The position numbers were made by a program, and so were the translations under genes. This document shows positions 8,647-16,313 of a DNA stretch of 64,000 nt, in pieces; the stretch's first letter is position 1; each line of letters begins with the position of its first letter. The notes under the pieces are model-generated. The model saw only the letters and a list, made by a program, of their open reading frames with translations, had not been told where the DNA came from and did not search any database. Source of the stretch: CADCVT01 sp036389155. GTDB lineage: Bacteria; Actinomycetota; Thermoleophilia; Solirubrobacterales; Solirubrobacteraceae. Location of the stretch: the NCBI GenBank assembly GCA_036389155.1, contig DASVQN010000053.1:62001-126000 (forward strand), written 5' to 3'.

Positions 8647-9351
8647 ATGGCCAGCCGGAAGGAAGAGAAGGAGCGACTGCGGCAGGAGCGCGAGCAGGCC
8701 GAGCAGGCCGCCCGCGCGTCCGAGGCGCGCCGCAAGCGCCTCGGGCTCGTGCTCGGCGGCGTCCTCGCGCTCGCGGTCGCCGCGATCGTCGCGTTCGCGC
8801 TGCTGAGCGGCGGCGACGACGACAAGGGCGCCAACGACCCGGACACGACGAGCGCCGCCCTTCCGGCCCGGAAGATCACCGACCTCGACGAAGCCGCCAA
8901 GGCGGCGGGCTGCAAGGTCAACGAGTTCAAGAGCGAGGGTCGCGGCCACACGAGCGACGACGTCAAGTACAAGACGAACCCGCCGACCTCCGGCAGCCAC
9001 GACCCGGTCGCCGCGCAGGACGGCGTCTACCCCGAGCCCCCGGACGTCGAGCAGACCGTCCACGCGCTCGAGCACGGCCGCGTCGACGTCCAGTACAAGG
9101 CCGGCACGCCGGCCAACCGCGTCACCCAGCTCGAGAAGCTGGTCGCCGAGGAGGTCGGCGGCGAGAGCGGCTACCACACGCTGCTGTTCGAGAACCAGAC
9201 GAACATGCCGTCGGCCGTCGCGGCCACCTCGTGGACCCGGTCGCTCACGTGCCCGACGTTCGACGACAAGGTCTTCGACGCCATCCGCGCCTTCCGCGAG
9301 AAGGCCATCGTCGGGGACTGGAAGTCGGACATCCCCGAGCAGATCCCGTAG
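8647..9351 (+). CDS. DUF3105 family membrane-anchored protein
   Basis: The 234-residue protein has a charged, coiled-coil-like N-terminus (about 1-30, rich in Glu, Arg and Gln), one membrane helix (about 32-55), a Gly/Asp linker and an extracellular DUF3105 domain. The DUF3105 hallmarks are TNPPTSGSHDP, VHALEHGRVDVQY and the C-terminal LTCPTFDDKVF with conserved His and Cys residues. The biochemical role of the family is not known. It follows the hydrolase by 18 bases and probably shares its transcript. Confidence 0.88.
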   Translation: MASRKEEKERLRQEREQAEQAARASEARRKRLGLVLGGVLALAVAAIVAFALLSGGDDDKGANDPDTTSAALPARKITDLDEAAKAAGCKVNEFKSEGRGHTSDDVKYKTNPPTSGSHDPVAAQDGVYPEPPDVEQTVHALEHGRVDVQYKAGTPANRVTQLEKLVAEEVGGESGYHTLLFENQTNMPSAVAATSWTRSLTCPTFDDKVFDAIRAFREKAIVGDWKSDIPEQIP

Positions 9352-9366
9352 CGCGACGCGCTGCAA

Positions 9367-9383
9367 CGCTCCTCCCAGGAGCG
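9367..9383 (+). terminator. Short hairpin after the DUF3105 gene
   Basis: CGCTCCT and AGGAGCG form a perfect 7-bp stem with a CCC loop, 15 bases past the stop codon. No T-run follows, so it is a possible but weak terminator or mRNA end-protecting hairpin. Confidence 0.35.
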
Positions 9384-9417
9384 CGACTCGCGCTGTGCGA
9401 CCGTGTTCGGAATCCCG

Positions 9418-11106
9418 ATGCGCCGGATCCTCGTCGCCGTCCTGCTGCTGCTGTGCGCCGCGCCGCCCGCGGTCGCGAGCGGCCCTCGCGCGCGTGACTT
9501 CGAGCGTGCCGTCGGCCTGCCCGGCGGGGCGCGGGCGGCGGGCGCGACGTGGACGTCCTCGGTCGTCCGGACCGGGCGGCGGTTCGACGTGTTCGGGCTG
9601 CGCTGGCGCCGCGCGCCGCGCACGCTCCACGCCCGCGCGCGCGTGCACGACCCGCGGCTCGGCTGGCGGCGCTGGGTCGAGCTCGGGACCGCGGACAGCG
9701 GCGCCCGCGGCACCGACCCGGCGTGGGCCGGCGGTGCCGACGCGCTGCAGCTGCGCCTGAGCGGGCGCCCGCGGGGGCTGCGGTTGCACTTCGTCCACGT
9801 GTCGTCGCCGAAGCGGGTTCCGCGCGCCCGCGCGGCGCAGGCGCCGTTCCCGGGCGCGCCCGCGATCGTGCCGCGGTCGGAGTGGGCCGGCGACGAGTGC
9901 CCGCCGCGGACGACGCCCGCCCGGGGCGAGGTGAAGATGGCGTTCGTCCACCACACGGTCACCGCGAACGACTACGGGCCGGAGGACTCGCGCTCGATGG
10001 TGCTGGGGATCTGCCGCTTCCACCGCAACTCCAACGGCTGGAACGACATCGGCTACAACTTCCTCGTCGACAAGTACGGTCAGCTCTTCGAGGGCCGTGC
10101 GGGCGGGATCGACCAGGCGATCGTCGGGGCCCAGGCGCAGGGCTTCAACTCGGTGTCGACGAGCGTCTCGAACCTCGGCACCTACCAGGACGTGCCGCAG
10201 AGCGAGGCCGCGCTGGACGCGATCGGCAGGCTGCTCGCGTGGAAGCTGCCGCTGCACGGCGCGCCGGTCGAGGGGCAGGTCACGGTGACGTCGGCGGGCG
10301 GCGACACGAACCGCTACCCGAGCGGTCGCGCCGTGACCTTCGAGCGCATCTCCGGCCACCGCGACGGGAACTCGACCGCATGTCCCGGCGACCAGCTCTA
10401 CGCGCAGCTCCCGCGCATCAGGGAGCTGGCCGCCGGGCGGGCGCCGGCGACGGTGCCGCCGCAGACGAGCGGGATCCCGGCCGCGCTGACCCTGCAGCCA
10501 GGTGCGCCCGTCTTCCTGTTCCCGCAGCCGATCAGCGTGTCCGGCCGGCTGACCGACGCCGCAGGCGCGGGCGTCGGCGAGCGCCGCGTGAAGGTCGAGA
10601 TCGGGACGACGCAGGGGTGGGTCGGCGTGACGTCGGCGACGACCGCGCCCGACGGGAGCTGGTCGGCGCAGTTCTCGGCGACCCGCTCGTGGGACGTGCG
10701 GGCGATCTGGAACGACATTGCGTCGCCGCGCACGCGGATCGTCGTCGCGCCGGTGCTCTCCGCGCGGCTGACCGCGTCGCGCGTCACGGCCGGGCGCAGC
10801 GCGGTCGTCACCGGCGGCGTGCGGCCCCGCAAGGGCTCGGTGCTCGTCGAGGCGTGGCGCCAGGCGAGCGCGTCGAGCACGCGCTTCGTGCGCGCCTTCA
10901 CCCTGCGCAGCCGGACGCGCGCCGGCGGGCGGTTCCGTGCCGCCGTGCCGCTGCGGCGCCCCGGGCTCTACCGCCTGCGCGTGCGCTTCCCCGGCGACGG
11001 GCGCAACGGGCCGGCGCAGGCCGCCGACCTCTTCGTGCGCGCGGTGCGTGGGAGGGTCAGCGGGCCCGGGGGGGCCCGTGATGCCATCGCCGCGAAGCGG
11101 CTGTGA
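9418..11106 (+). CDS. Secreted N-acetylmuramoyl-L-alanine amidase (amidase_2/PGRP)
   Basis: The 562-residue protein has a signal peptide (MRRILVAVLLLLCAAPPAVA). After a beta-rich N-terminal region of about 140 residues comes an amidase_2/PGRP domain, which cuts the bond between muramic acid and L-alanine in peptidoglycan. The zinc ligands are visible: H178 in the VHHT motif, H314 in SGHRDG and C322 in TACPG, with the GYNFLVDKYGQLFEGR stretch between. The C-terminal 200 residues look like two Ig-like beta domains. An upstream in-frame GTG (9403) would add five residues; the ATG is better placed for the signal peptide. Confidence 0.92.
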   Translation: MRRILVAVLLLLCAAPPAVASGPRARDFERAVGLPGGARAAGATWTSSVVRTGRRFDVFGLRWRRAPRTLHARARVHDPRLGWRRWVELGTADSGARGTDPAWAGGADALQLRLSGRPRGLRLHFVHVSSPKRVPRARAAQAPFPGAPAIVPRSEWAGDECPPRTTPARGEVKMAFVHHTVTANDYGPEDSRSMVLGICRFHRNSNGWNDIGYNFLVDKYGQLFEGRAGGIDQAIVGAQAQGFNSVSTSVSNLGTYQDVPQSEAALDAIGRLLAWKLPLHGAPVEGQVTVTSAGGDTNRYPSGRAVTFERISGHRDGNSTACPGDQLYAQLPRIRELAAGRAPATVPPQTSGIPAALTLQPGAPVFLFPQPISVSGRLTDAAGAGVGERRVKVEIGTTQGWVGVTSATTAPDGSWSAQFSATRSWDVRAIWNDIASPRTRIVVAPVLSARLTASRVTAGRSAVVTGGVRPRKGSVLVEAWRQASASSTRFVRAFTLRSRTRAGGRFRAAVPLRRPGLYRLRVRFPGDGRNGPAQAADLFVRAVRGRVSGPGGARDAIAAKRL

Positions 11107-11126
11107 CGTGATGCCCGCCCGCGCCG

Positions 11127-12122
11127 CTACCGCGGCCGCGGCGGGCCGGGCGGGTCGATGATGTCGCGCCCCGTCGGCACCAGGTCGGGATCCAGCTCGA
11201 GCTGCCAGTAGTACCGGGTGAAGGTCATCCCGGCGCGGTACTCGCCGACGTGCGGCTCGACGCGCTCGCCGCGCGCCATGCGGACGATCAGCTCGGGATA
11301 GGTGCGGCCGGGCAGCGCGGCGTACATCGGTGCCGGGAACGCGCCGCCGAAGCGCGTGTTGACGTCGGTGATCCCCAGCCCCACGTCCTTGTCGCGGAAG
11401 ACCTGGACCGTGCACGGCCCGCGGACGCCGAGCGCCTCGACCACCCTGCGGCCGAGGTCGACCAGCTCGGGGTCGTCGAGCACCGTGCCCTTGATCGACT
11501 CGCCGCCGCGCGACTCGAGCATCGAGCGGGGGATCGCGTTGAGGCAGCGCCCGTCGGGGTCGCTGAGGCAGTCGATCGAGAACTCCGGCCCGTCCATGCG
11601 CTTCTGCACCATCACGTCGATCCCGTCGAGGTACCGCACGAAGAACTCCGCCTGCTCGGCGTCGCGCGCGAAGTGGATCGACTCGGCCCCCGATCCCCGG
11701 CGCGGCTTGACGACGACCGGGAAGAAGGGCGGCGTCTCGCCCGGCAGCACCGTGGGCGGCGACGGCAGCCCGAGCCGCTCGAGCTCCAGGTGCGCCTCGT
11801 ACTTGTCGTACGTCGCGGTCGCCGTCCGCGAGCCGGGCACCAGCGCCTCCGGGAGCCGGCCCTCCTCGCGCGCCCGCGCGAGCACCTCGATGTCGAGGTC
11901 GGTCAGCGGCACGATCGCGCCGACGCCGTGCTCGTCGCACAGCGCCCGCAGCGCCGGGACGTACCCGGGGTCCTTGATCAGCGGCACCGCCACCCGGTGC
12001 TGCGCGGCGTACTGCGCGGGGGCGAGTGGGTTCGGGTCGGCGGCGACGACCCTCGCGTGCCGCGCGAAGGCGGACACGATGTCGTAGCGCTTGCCGACGC
12101 CGGTGAGCAGGATCGCGGTCAC
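11127..12122 (-). CDS. ATP-grasp carboxylate-amine/thiol ligase
   Basis: The 331-residue protein is laid out like CarB/PylC-type ATP-grasp enzymes: an N-terminal nucleotide-fold pre-domain (ILLTGVGKRYDIVSAF), a central lysine loop (FPVVVKPRRGSGAESI), and the metal-binding segment DVNTRFGGAFP. Such enzymes activate a carboxylate as acyl phosphate and join it to an amine. The substrate is unknown. Start is GTG without a ribosome binding site. It is convergent with the amidase gene (20-base gap) and lies 31 bases downstream of the protease gene. Confidence 0.85.
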   Translation of the reverse strand: MTAILLTGVGKRYDIVSAFARHARVVAADPNPLAPAQYAAQHRVAVPLIKDPGYVPALRALCDEHGVGAIVPLTDLDIEVLARAREEGRLPEALVPGSRTATATYDKYEAHLELERLGLPSPPTVLPGETPPFFPVVVKPRRGSGAESIHFARDAEQAEFFVRYLDGIDVMVQKRMDGPEFSIDCLSDPDGRCLNAIPRSMLESRGGESIKGTVLDDPELVDLGRRVVEALGVRGPCTVQVFRDKDVGLGITDVNTRFGGAFPAPMYAALPGRTYPELIVRMARGERVEPHVGEYRAGMTFTRYYWQLELDPDLVPTGRDIIDPPGPPRPR

Positions 12123-12153
12123 GAGGGCCGCGATCCTGTCAGCTCGCGCGGCG

Positions 12154-12834
12154 CTAGACGGTCTTCAGCGCGACCGGGAAGCCGCGGGCGGCGGCCTTGG
12201 CGAGGATGCCCTGGACCGTCGGGCCCTCCTCGGTGCACGTGCCGAGGCACAGGCGGCTCACGATCCCGAGGGCCCGGCCGGTGCGCTTGTGCACGAGCGG
12301 GCCGCCGGAGTCGCCCCAGTGGATCGGGCCGTTGACGGCGTACGTCTCGGCGTCGTCGAAGGCGAAGACGGCGGTGCGCTGCTCCTGCGTCGTCTTCGTC
12401 GTGTCGTAGCCGACCGCGTAGCCGGAGAGCTGGATCGAGTCGCCGATCACGGTGTCGGCCGGGACGGTCGAGCCGGTCGGGTACGCGGGCCAACCCTTGA
12501 CGGCCGGCGACACGCGGGCCAGGTCCTCGGTGTCGACCTTGATGAACGCGAAGTCGGTGCTCGTCTGGTCGGCGTTGCCGATGAAGGCGACCGAGCCGAA
12601 CTCCACGCCGTCGATGTCGCGGACGCGCTGGCCGACGCTCGCCACGCAGTGCGCGGCGGTGCCGAGGTACGTGACGCCGCCGCCGGTGTAGACGAAGTTG
12701 AGCGTGCAGGAGCCGACGTCGGTCTCGTGGTAGGCGCCGGGCTGCAGCGTCGCGGCCGCCTGCGCCGTGGCCGGAGCCAGCGCGACGAGGAGCGCGACGA
12801 GCGCCGGCAGCAGGATGCTGCGGGGCTTCGTCAT
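12154..12834 (-). CDS. Secreted trypsin-like serine protease
   Basis: A 226-residue exported protease with signal peptide (1-26, ending ATAQA) and the complete S1 triad: H62 in TAAHC, D94 in TSTDFAFIKVD and S176 in GDSGGP. Two cysteine pairs, including CLGTC near the end, fit extracellular disulfides. There is no long pro-region. The ATG has GGAGGA about 9 bases upstream. The 125 bases between it and the sugar-transferase gene hold no gene I can see. Confidence 0.93.
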   Translation of the reverse strand: MTKPRSILLPALVALLVALAPATAQAAATLQPGAYHETDVGSCTLNFVYTGGGVTYLGTAAHCVASVGQRVRDIDGVEFGSVAFIGNADQTSTDFAFIKVDTEDLARVSPAVKGWPAYPTGSTVPADTVIGDSIQLSGYAVGYDTTKTTQEQRTAVFAFDDAETYAVNGPIHWGDSGGPLVHKRTGRALGIVSRLCLGTCTEEGPTVQGILAKAAARGFPVALKTV

Positions 12835-12959
12835 CGGGAGTCTTCCTCCGTGGGTCGGGCGGTGAGGCGTTGGGGAGGGTGGTGGGACCATCTCCCTGCC
12901 GGCCACCGCTTTCGCCGTCTGAACGGTAGCGCGCGGATCAGCCCGCGACTGACGGCGAG

Positions 12960-13550
12960 TCAGCCGCGGTGCCAGCCGCCGGTGCGGCCTTTGTAGATGC
13001 CCTCGCCCGCGACGATGATCCGGACCGTCCGCGCGAGGATCCGCAGGTCCAACCGCCACGAGCGGTGCTCGATGTACCAGAGGTCGAGCTCGATGCGCTC
13101 GTCCCAGCGCAGCTTCGCGCGGCCGTTGACCTGGGCCCAGCCGGTCAGGCCCGGGCGGATCGCGAGCCGGCCGCGCTGGCGCTCGGTGTACTGCTGGACC
13201 TGCACCTGCAGCGTCGGGCGCGGGCCGACGATCGCCATGTCGCCGCGCAGGACGTTGACGAGGTTCGGCAGCTCGTCGATCGAGAAGCGGCGCAGGATCG
13301 CGCCGACGCGCGTGATGCGCGGGTCGCCCTCGTTGACGGCCAGGCCCGAGCCCATCGACTCCGCTCCCGCGACCATCGTCCGCAGCTTGAGCATGTCGAA
13401 CGGCCTGCCGTCCTTGCCGATGCGCAGCTGGCGGTAGATCGGGTGGCCCGGCGTCTCGAGCCGGATGGCGACGATCGCGACGAGCAGGATCGGCGAGGTG
13501 ACGAGCAGCGCGCCGCCGGCCACGACGACGTCGAAGAGGCGCCGGGTCAC
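12960..13550 (-). CDS. Undecaprenyl-phosphate sugar phosphotransferase
   Basis: This 196-residue bacterial sugar transferase moves a sugar phosphate from a nucleotide sugar to the lipid carrier undecaprenyl phosphate, the first step in building a surface polysaccharide. It has one N-terminal membrane helix (about 5-27) and the family core: KLRTM, RRFSIDELPNLVNVLRGDM, VGPRP and the C-terminal RPGLTGWAQVNGR. It is the short catalytic-core type, without the extra membrane region of WcaJ/WbaP. The GTG start overlaps the stop codon of the upstream glycosyltransferase (GTGA). Confidence 0.93.
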   Translation of the reverse strand: MTRRLFDVVVAGGALLVTSPILLVAIVAIRLETPGHPIYRQLRIGKDGRPFDMLKLRTMVAGAESMGSGLAVNEGDPRITRVGAILRRFSIDELPNLVNVLRGDMAIVGPRPTLQVQVQQYTERQRGRLAIRPGLTGWAQVNGRAKLRWDERIELDLWYIEHRSWRLDLRILARTVRIIVAGEGIYKGRTGGWHRG

Positions 13551-14623
13551 CGCGTGCCCTCCGCCTGCTCCCAGCCGGCCTCGGTGCCGTGCCGCACCCA
13601 GTCGTACAGGCCGAAGGCAATCGAGGCCTGCGTGAGGGCGTAGTAGCGCGCGACGAGGAAGAGACGCAGCGGGACGACGGGCGCGAGGAGGGCGGCCGCG
13701 ACGAGCGGCACGTGCGCGGCGAGAGAGAGCCGGGAGCGCAGGCTGAGCAGGTGCAGGAACGGCGCCGCGTAGCGCAGCCAGCGGTGCGAGGCGATCATCA
13801 GCGCGTACCGCGGGGGCCAGCCGCGCGGGTCGAGCAGCCCGCCGCGCACGACGATCGGCCAGGCGTGGCTCATCATGCGCCGCTTGCGCGCCCACTCGCC
13901 CTCGATCGACGGGACCATCTTCTCGGTCGCGCGCGCGGCCGGGCGGTAGACGCAGCGCCACCCGCGGCGCACGAGGTTGAACGGGAAGGACAGGTCGTGG
14001 CCCATGACGGCGTCGACGACGAGGTAGGCCTCGCGCCGCGTCGCGTACAGCGCGCCGTTGCCGCCCGTCACGGAACAGAGGCGCGACTCCAGCGCCCGCA
14101 CGGCCATCTCGTAGCGCCAGTACAGCCCCTCCTGGTTCGTCCCCTGCTCGTTGACGAACGTGACCTGCCCGCAGACGTAGCCGACGCGCTCGTCGGCGAA
14201 CGGCGCGACGAGCTCGCGCAGCGCGTCCGGCTCCAGGCGCGCGTTGGCGTCGCTGAACGCGACGATCTGCGCGGTGGCCCGCGCGACGCCCGCGTCCTGC
14301 GCGCGCACCTTGCCGCCGCGCGGCAGCTCGAGCACGACGTGCGCGCCGGCCTCGCGCGCGCGCTGCGCGGTCGCGTCGCTGCACCCGTCGCAGGCGACGA
14401 CGACCTCGAGGTCCGGGTAGTCGAGCGCGAGCGCGTTGCGGACCTTGCCCGCGATCACCGCCTCCTCGTCGTGCGCGGCGACGATGAGCGACACGCCCGG
14501 AGTCGCGCCGGCGGGCGGCTCGTCGAGCGGCGGCGGGCGCTCCGCGCGCGCCCACGCCGCGAGCACCAGCGGGTACCCCGCCTGGGCGTAGGCGAGGAGC
14601 GCGAGAGGGAGACGGCGCAGCAC
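13547..14623 (-). CDS. Membrane glycosyltransferase, family 2
   Basis: A 358-residue inverting glycosyltransferase with GT-A fold. Seen: the nucleotide-binding strand VSLIVAAHDEEAVI, the acidic motif ACDGCSD, SDANARLEPDAL, and a catalytic GHDLSFPFNLVRRGWR segment, followed by hydrophobic helices in the last 110 residues. This resembles processive or membrane-associated GT2 enzymes. It is translationally coupled to the sugar transferase downstream, so it probably extends the same lipid-linked sugar. GTG start with TACCCT 6 bases upstream. Confidence 0.9.
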   Translation of the reverse strand: MLRRLPLALLAYAQAGYPLVLAAWARAERPPPLDEPPAGATPGVSLIVAAHDEEAVIAGKVRNALALDYPDLEVVVACDGCSDATAQRAREAGAHVVLELPRGGKVRAQDAGVARATAQIVAFSDANARLEPDALRELVAPFADERVGYVCGQVTFVNEQGTNQEGLYWRYEMAVRALESRLCSVTGGNGALYATRREAYLVVDAVMGHDLSFPFNLVRRGWRCVYRPAARATEKMVPSIEGEWARKRRMMSHAWPIVVRGGLLDPRGWPPRYALMIASHRWLRYAAPFLHLLSLRSRLSLAAHVPLVAAALLAPVVPLRLFLVARYYALTQASIAFGLYDWVRHGTEAGWEQAEGTR

Positions 14624-14629
14624 GCGACG

Positions 14630-14639
14630 AGGGTAGGGT
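14630..14639. promoter_or_regulatory. Overlapping divergent -10 boxes
   Basis: The 10-base word AGGGTAGGGT gives TACCCT on the minus strand (14635-14630), 6 bases before GTG 14623, and TAGGGT on the plus strand (14634-14639), 7 bases before ATG 14647. With only 23 bases between the start codons there is no room for a leader on either side. Confidence 0.5.
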
Positions 14640-14646
14640 GCGGCGC

Positions 14647-15612
14647 ATGGACGGCGCGTTCGTCACCGGCGGCTCGGGCTTCATCGGCGGGCGACTGATC
14701 GGCCGCCTGGTCGCGGACGGCGTGCGGGTCCGCGCGCTCGCGCGGTCCGACAGCGCGGCGGACAAGGTGCGCGCAGCGGGGGCCGAGCCCGTGCGCGGCG
14801 ACCTCGACGACACCGCCGCGCTGCGCCGCGGCATCCAGGGGAGCGAGGTCGTCTTCCACTCGGCCGCGAAGGTCGAGGACTGGGGCGACCCGAAGGACTT
14901 CGAGCGCATCAACGTCCAGGGGACCCGCAACGTGCTGGAGGCGGCGCGCGCCGCAGGCGCGCGGCGGATGGTGCACGTCGGGACGGAGGCCGCGCTGCTC
15001 GTGGGCCAGCCGCTCGTCGCGGCGGACGAGTCCCTGCCGCTGCGGCCGGACTCCCCGGTGCTGTACAGCGCATCGAAGGCGCGTGCGGAGGCGGCCGTGC
15101 TGACCGGGCCTCCCGGGGTCGAGGCGGTCGTGGTGAGGCCGCGGTTCGTGTGGGGCAAGGGCGACACGACGCTGCTGCCGCAGGTCGTCGAGCAGATGCG
15201 CGCCGGGCGCTGGGCGTGGATCGGCGGCGGGCGCCACCGGACCGCGACGACGCACGTCGACAACACCGTCGAGGGGCTCGTCCTCGCCGCGACGCGCGGG
15301 CGCGACCGCGGCGTGTGGTTCGTGACCGACGGTGGCTCCGTCGTCTTCCGCGACTTCGTCACCGAGCTCGCGCGGACGCAGGGCGTCGAGGCGCCCGGCA
15401 AGAACGTGCCGCGCGGGGTCGCGCGCGGCGCCGCCATCGCGGCCGAGCGGCTGTGGCGCACGCTCCCCCTCCCGGGCAGCCCGCCCGTGACGCGCTTCGC
15501 GACGTGGATCGCGTCGGACGAGTGCACGATCTCGATCGCCCGCGCGCACGAGGACCTCGGCTACGCCCCGATCCGCACGCGCGAGGAGGGGCTCGCGGAG
15601 CTGCGCGCGTGA
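14647..15612 (+). CDS. NAD-dependent epimerase/dehydratase
   Basis: This 321-residue extended SDR protein has the Rossmann motif TGGSGFIG (7-14), HSAAKVEDWGD, and the active-site YSASK (YxxxK). It matches nucleotide-sugar or steroid/flavonoid-type epimerases of about 320-330 residues. A GTG three codons upstream is possible; the ATG is preferred for its distance to the TAGGGT box. It diverges from the polysaccharide glycosyltransferases, so nucleotide-sugar conversion is likely but the substrate is not fixed by sequence. Confidence 0.88.
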   Translation: MDGAFVTGGSGFIGGRLIGRLVADGVRVRALARSDSAADKVRAAGAEPVRGDLDDTAALRRGIQGSEVVFHSAAKVEDWGDPKDFERINVQGTRNVLEAARAAGARRMVHVGTEAALLVGQPLVAADESLPLRPDSPVLYSASKARAEAAVLTGPPGVEAVVVRPRFVWGKGDTTLLPQVVEQMRAGRWAWIGGGRHRTATTHVDNTVEGLVLAATRGRDRGVWFVTDGGSVVFRDFVTELARTQGVEAPGKNVPRGVARGAAIAAERLWRTLPLPGSPPVTRFATWIASDECTISIARAHEDLGYAPIRTREEGLAELRA

Positions 15613-15980
15613 GCTCGGGCCAGCAGCAGCCGGCGGGGCTGGACCGCCGCGACCTCCTGCGCCTCGTCGGGCTCATCGCCGCGCTGCTCGCCATCGTCGC
15701 CGTCGTGCTGCTCGCCGGCGGAGGCGGCGGCGGCACCGAGCGCTCGACCGGCCAGGAGCAGGGCGTCCTCACGCAGGTCACCGAGACGACCCTCGTCCTC
15801 GAGCCGACCGGCGGCGGCGAGCCCGTGACGTTCACGATCCGCCCGCAGGACCGCCAGCGGCTCGACCTCTTCCACCTGCAGACGCACGCGGCCGACGCGC
15901 TGCCGTCGATCGTCTTCTACGAGCAGGTGGGCAGGCAGCGGTACGCGACGCGCGTCGACGACGCGCCGGTCAACCCCTAG
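15609..15980 (+). CDS. Small single-pass membrane protein of unknown function
   Basis: I do not recognise this 123-residue protein. It has a short N-terminal tail, one membrane helix (about 17-37), a Gly-rich linker and an outer domain of about 80 residues rich in beta-forming residues (VLTQVTETTLVLEPTGGGEP). The start is the GTG that overlaps the stop of the epimerase gene (GTGA), so translation is coupled. Its TAG stop shares the CTAG at 15977-15980 with the stop of the gene on the other strand. Confidence 0.7.
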   Translation: MSSGQQQPAGLDRRDLLRLVGLIAALLAIVAVVLLAGGGGGGTERSTGQEQGVLTQVTETTLVLEPTGGGEPVTFTIRPQDRQRLDLFHLQTHAADALPSIVFYEQVGRQRYATRVDDAPVNP

Positions 15981-16309
15981 CAGTCGACGCCGCGGTCGAG
16001 GAAGCGCTCGCGCAGCCCGCGCGCGTCGCGCGCGGCGATCAGCTCGCACCCGGCGACCCGATCGACGAGCTCCTCGGCCAGCGGCTGCTCGCGCTCGCCG
16101 AAGACGACCACGACGCCGGGCCGGCCGGGCAGGCGCTGCAGGAGCCGCCGCGCCTGCGCCCGCGCGCGGCGGCCCTTCATCGGCGGCAGCCGGCCGGGCT
16201 CCAGCGCGACGACGCCCGGCGACCTGAGCAGCGCGGCCAGCTCGTCGCGCAGCTCGAGCTCCTCCAGGCGGTCGGGCAGGAGCAGGATCGCGATGAGCTC
16301 GCGGCCCAT
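15977..16309 (-). CDS. Small protein of unknown function
   Basis: This 110-residue protein begins GRELIAILLLPDRLEELELRDELA and contains a conserved-looking PGVVVVFGEREQPLAEELVDRV stretch. Alternating strands and helices suggest a small alpha/beta (Rossmann-like) fold. It starts 4 bases after the stop of the membrane protein gene upstream and so is the last gene of the 20.9-16.0 kb minus-strand operon. No function can be assigned. Confidence 0.6.
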   Translation of the reverse strand: MGRELIAILLLPDRLEELELRDELAALLRSPGVVALEPGRLPPMKGRRARAQARRLLQRLPGRPGVVVVFGEREQPLAEELVDRVAGCELIAARDARGLRERFLDRGVDC

Positions 16310-16313
16310 GCGG

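Noticed and set aside
3777..9497. A 1906-codon open frame on the plus strand
   Set aside because: It is antisense to the SDR, diguanylate cyclase and sigma-factor genes; its protein is Arg/Ala/Gly-rich without domains. Such long empty frames are common in GC-rich DNA.
7852..11940. A 1362-codon open frame on the minus strand
   Set aside because: It runs antisense through three well-supported genes (hydrolase, DUF3105, amidase) and shows no protein family features.
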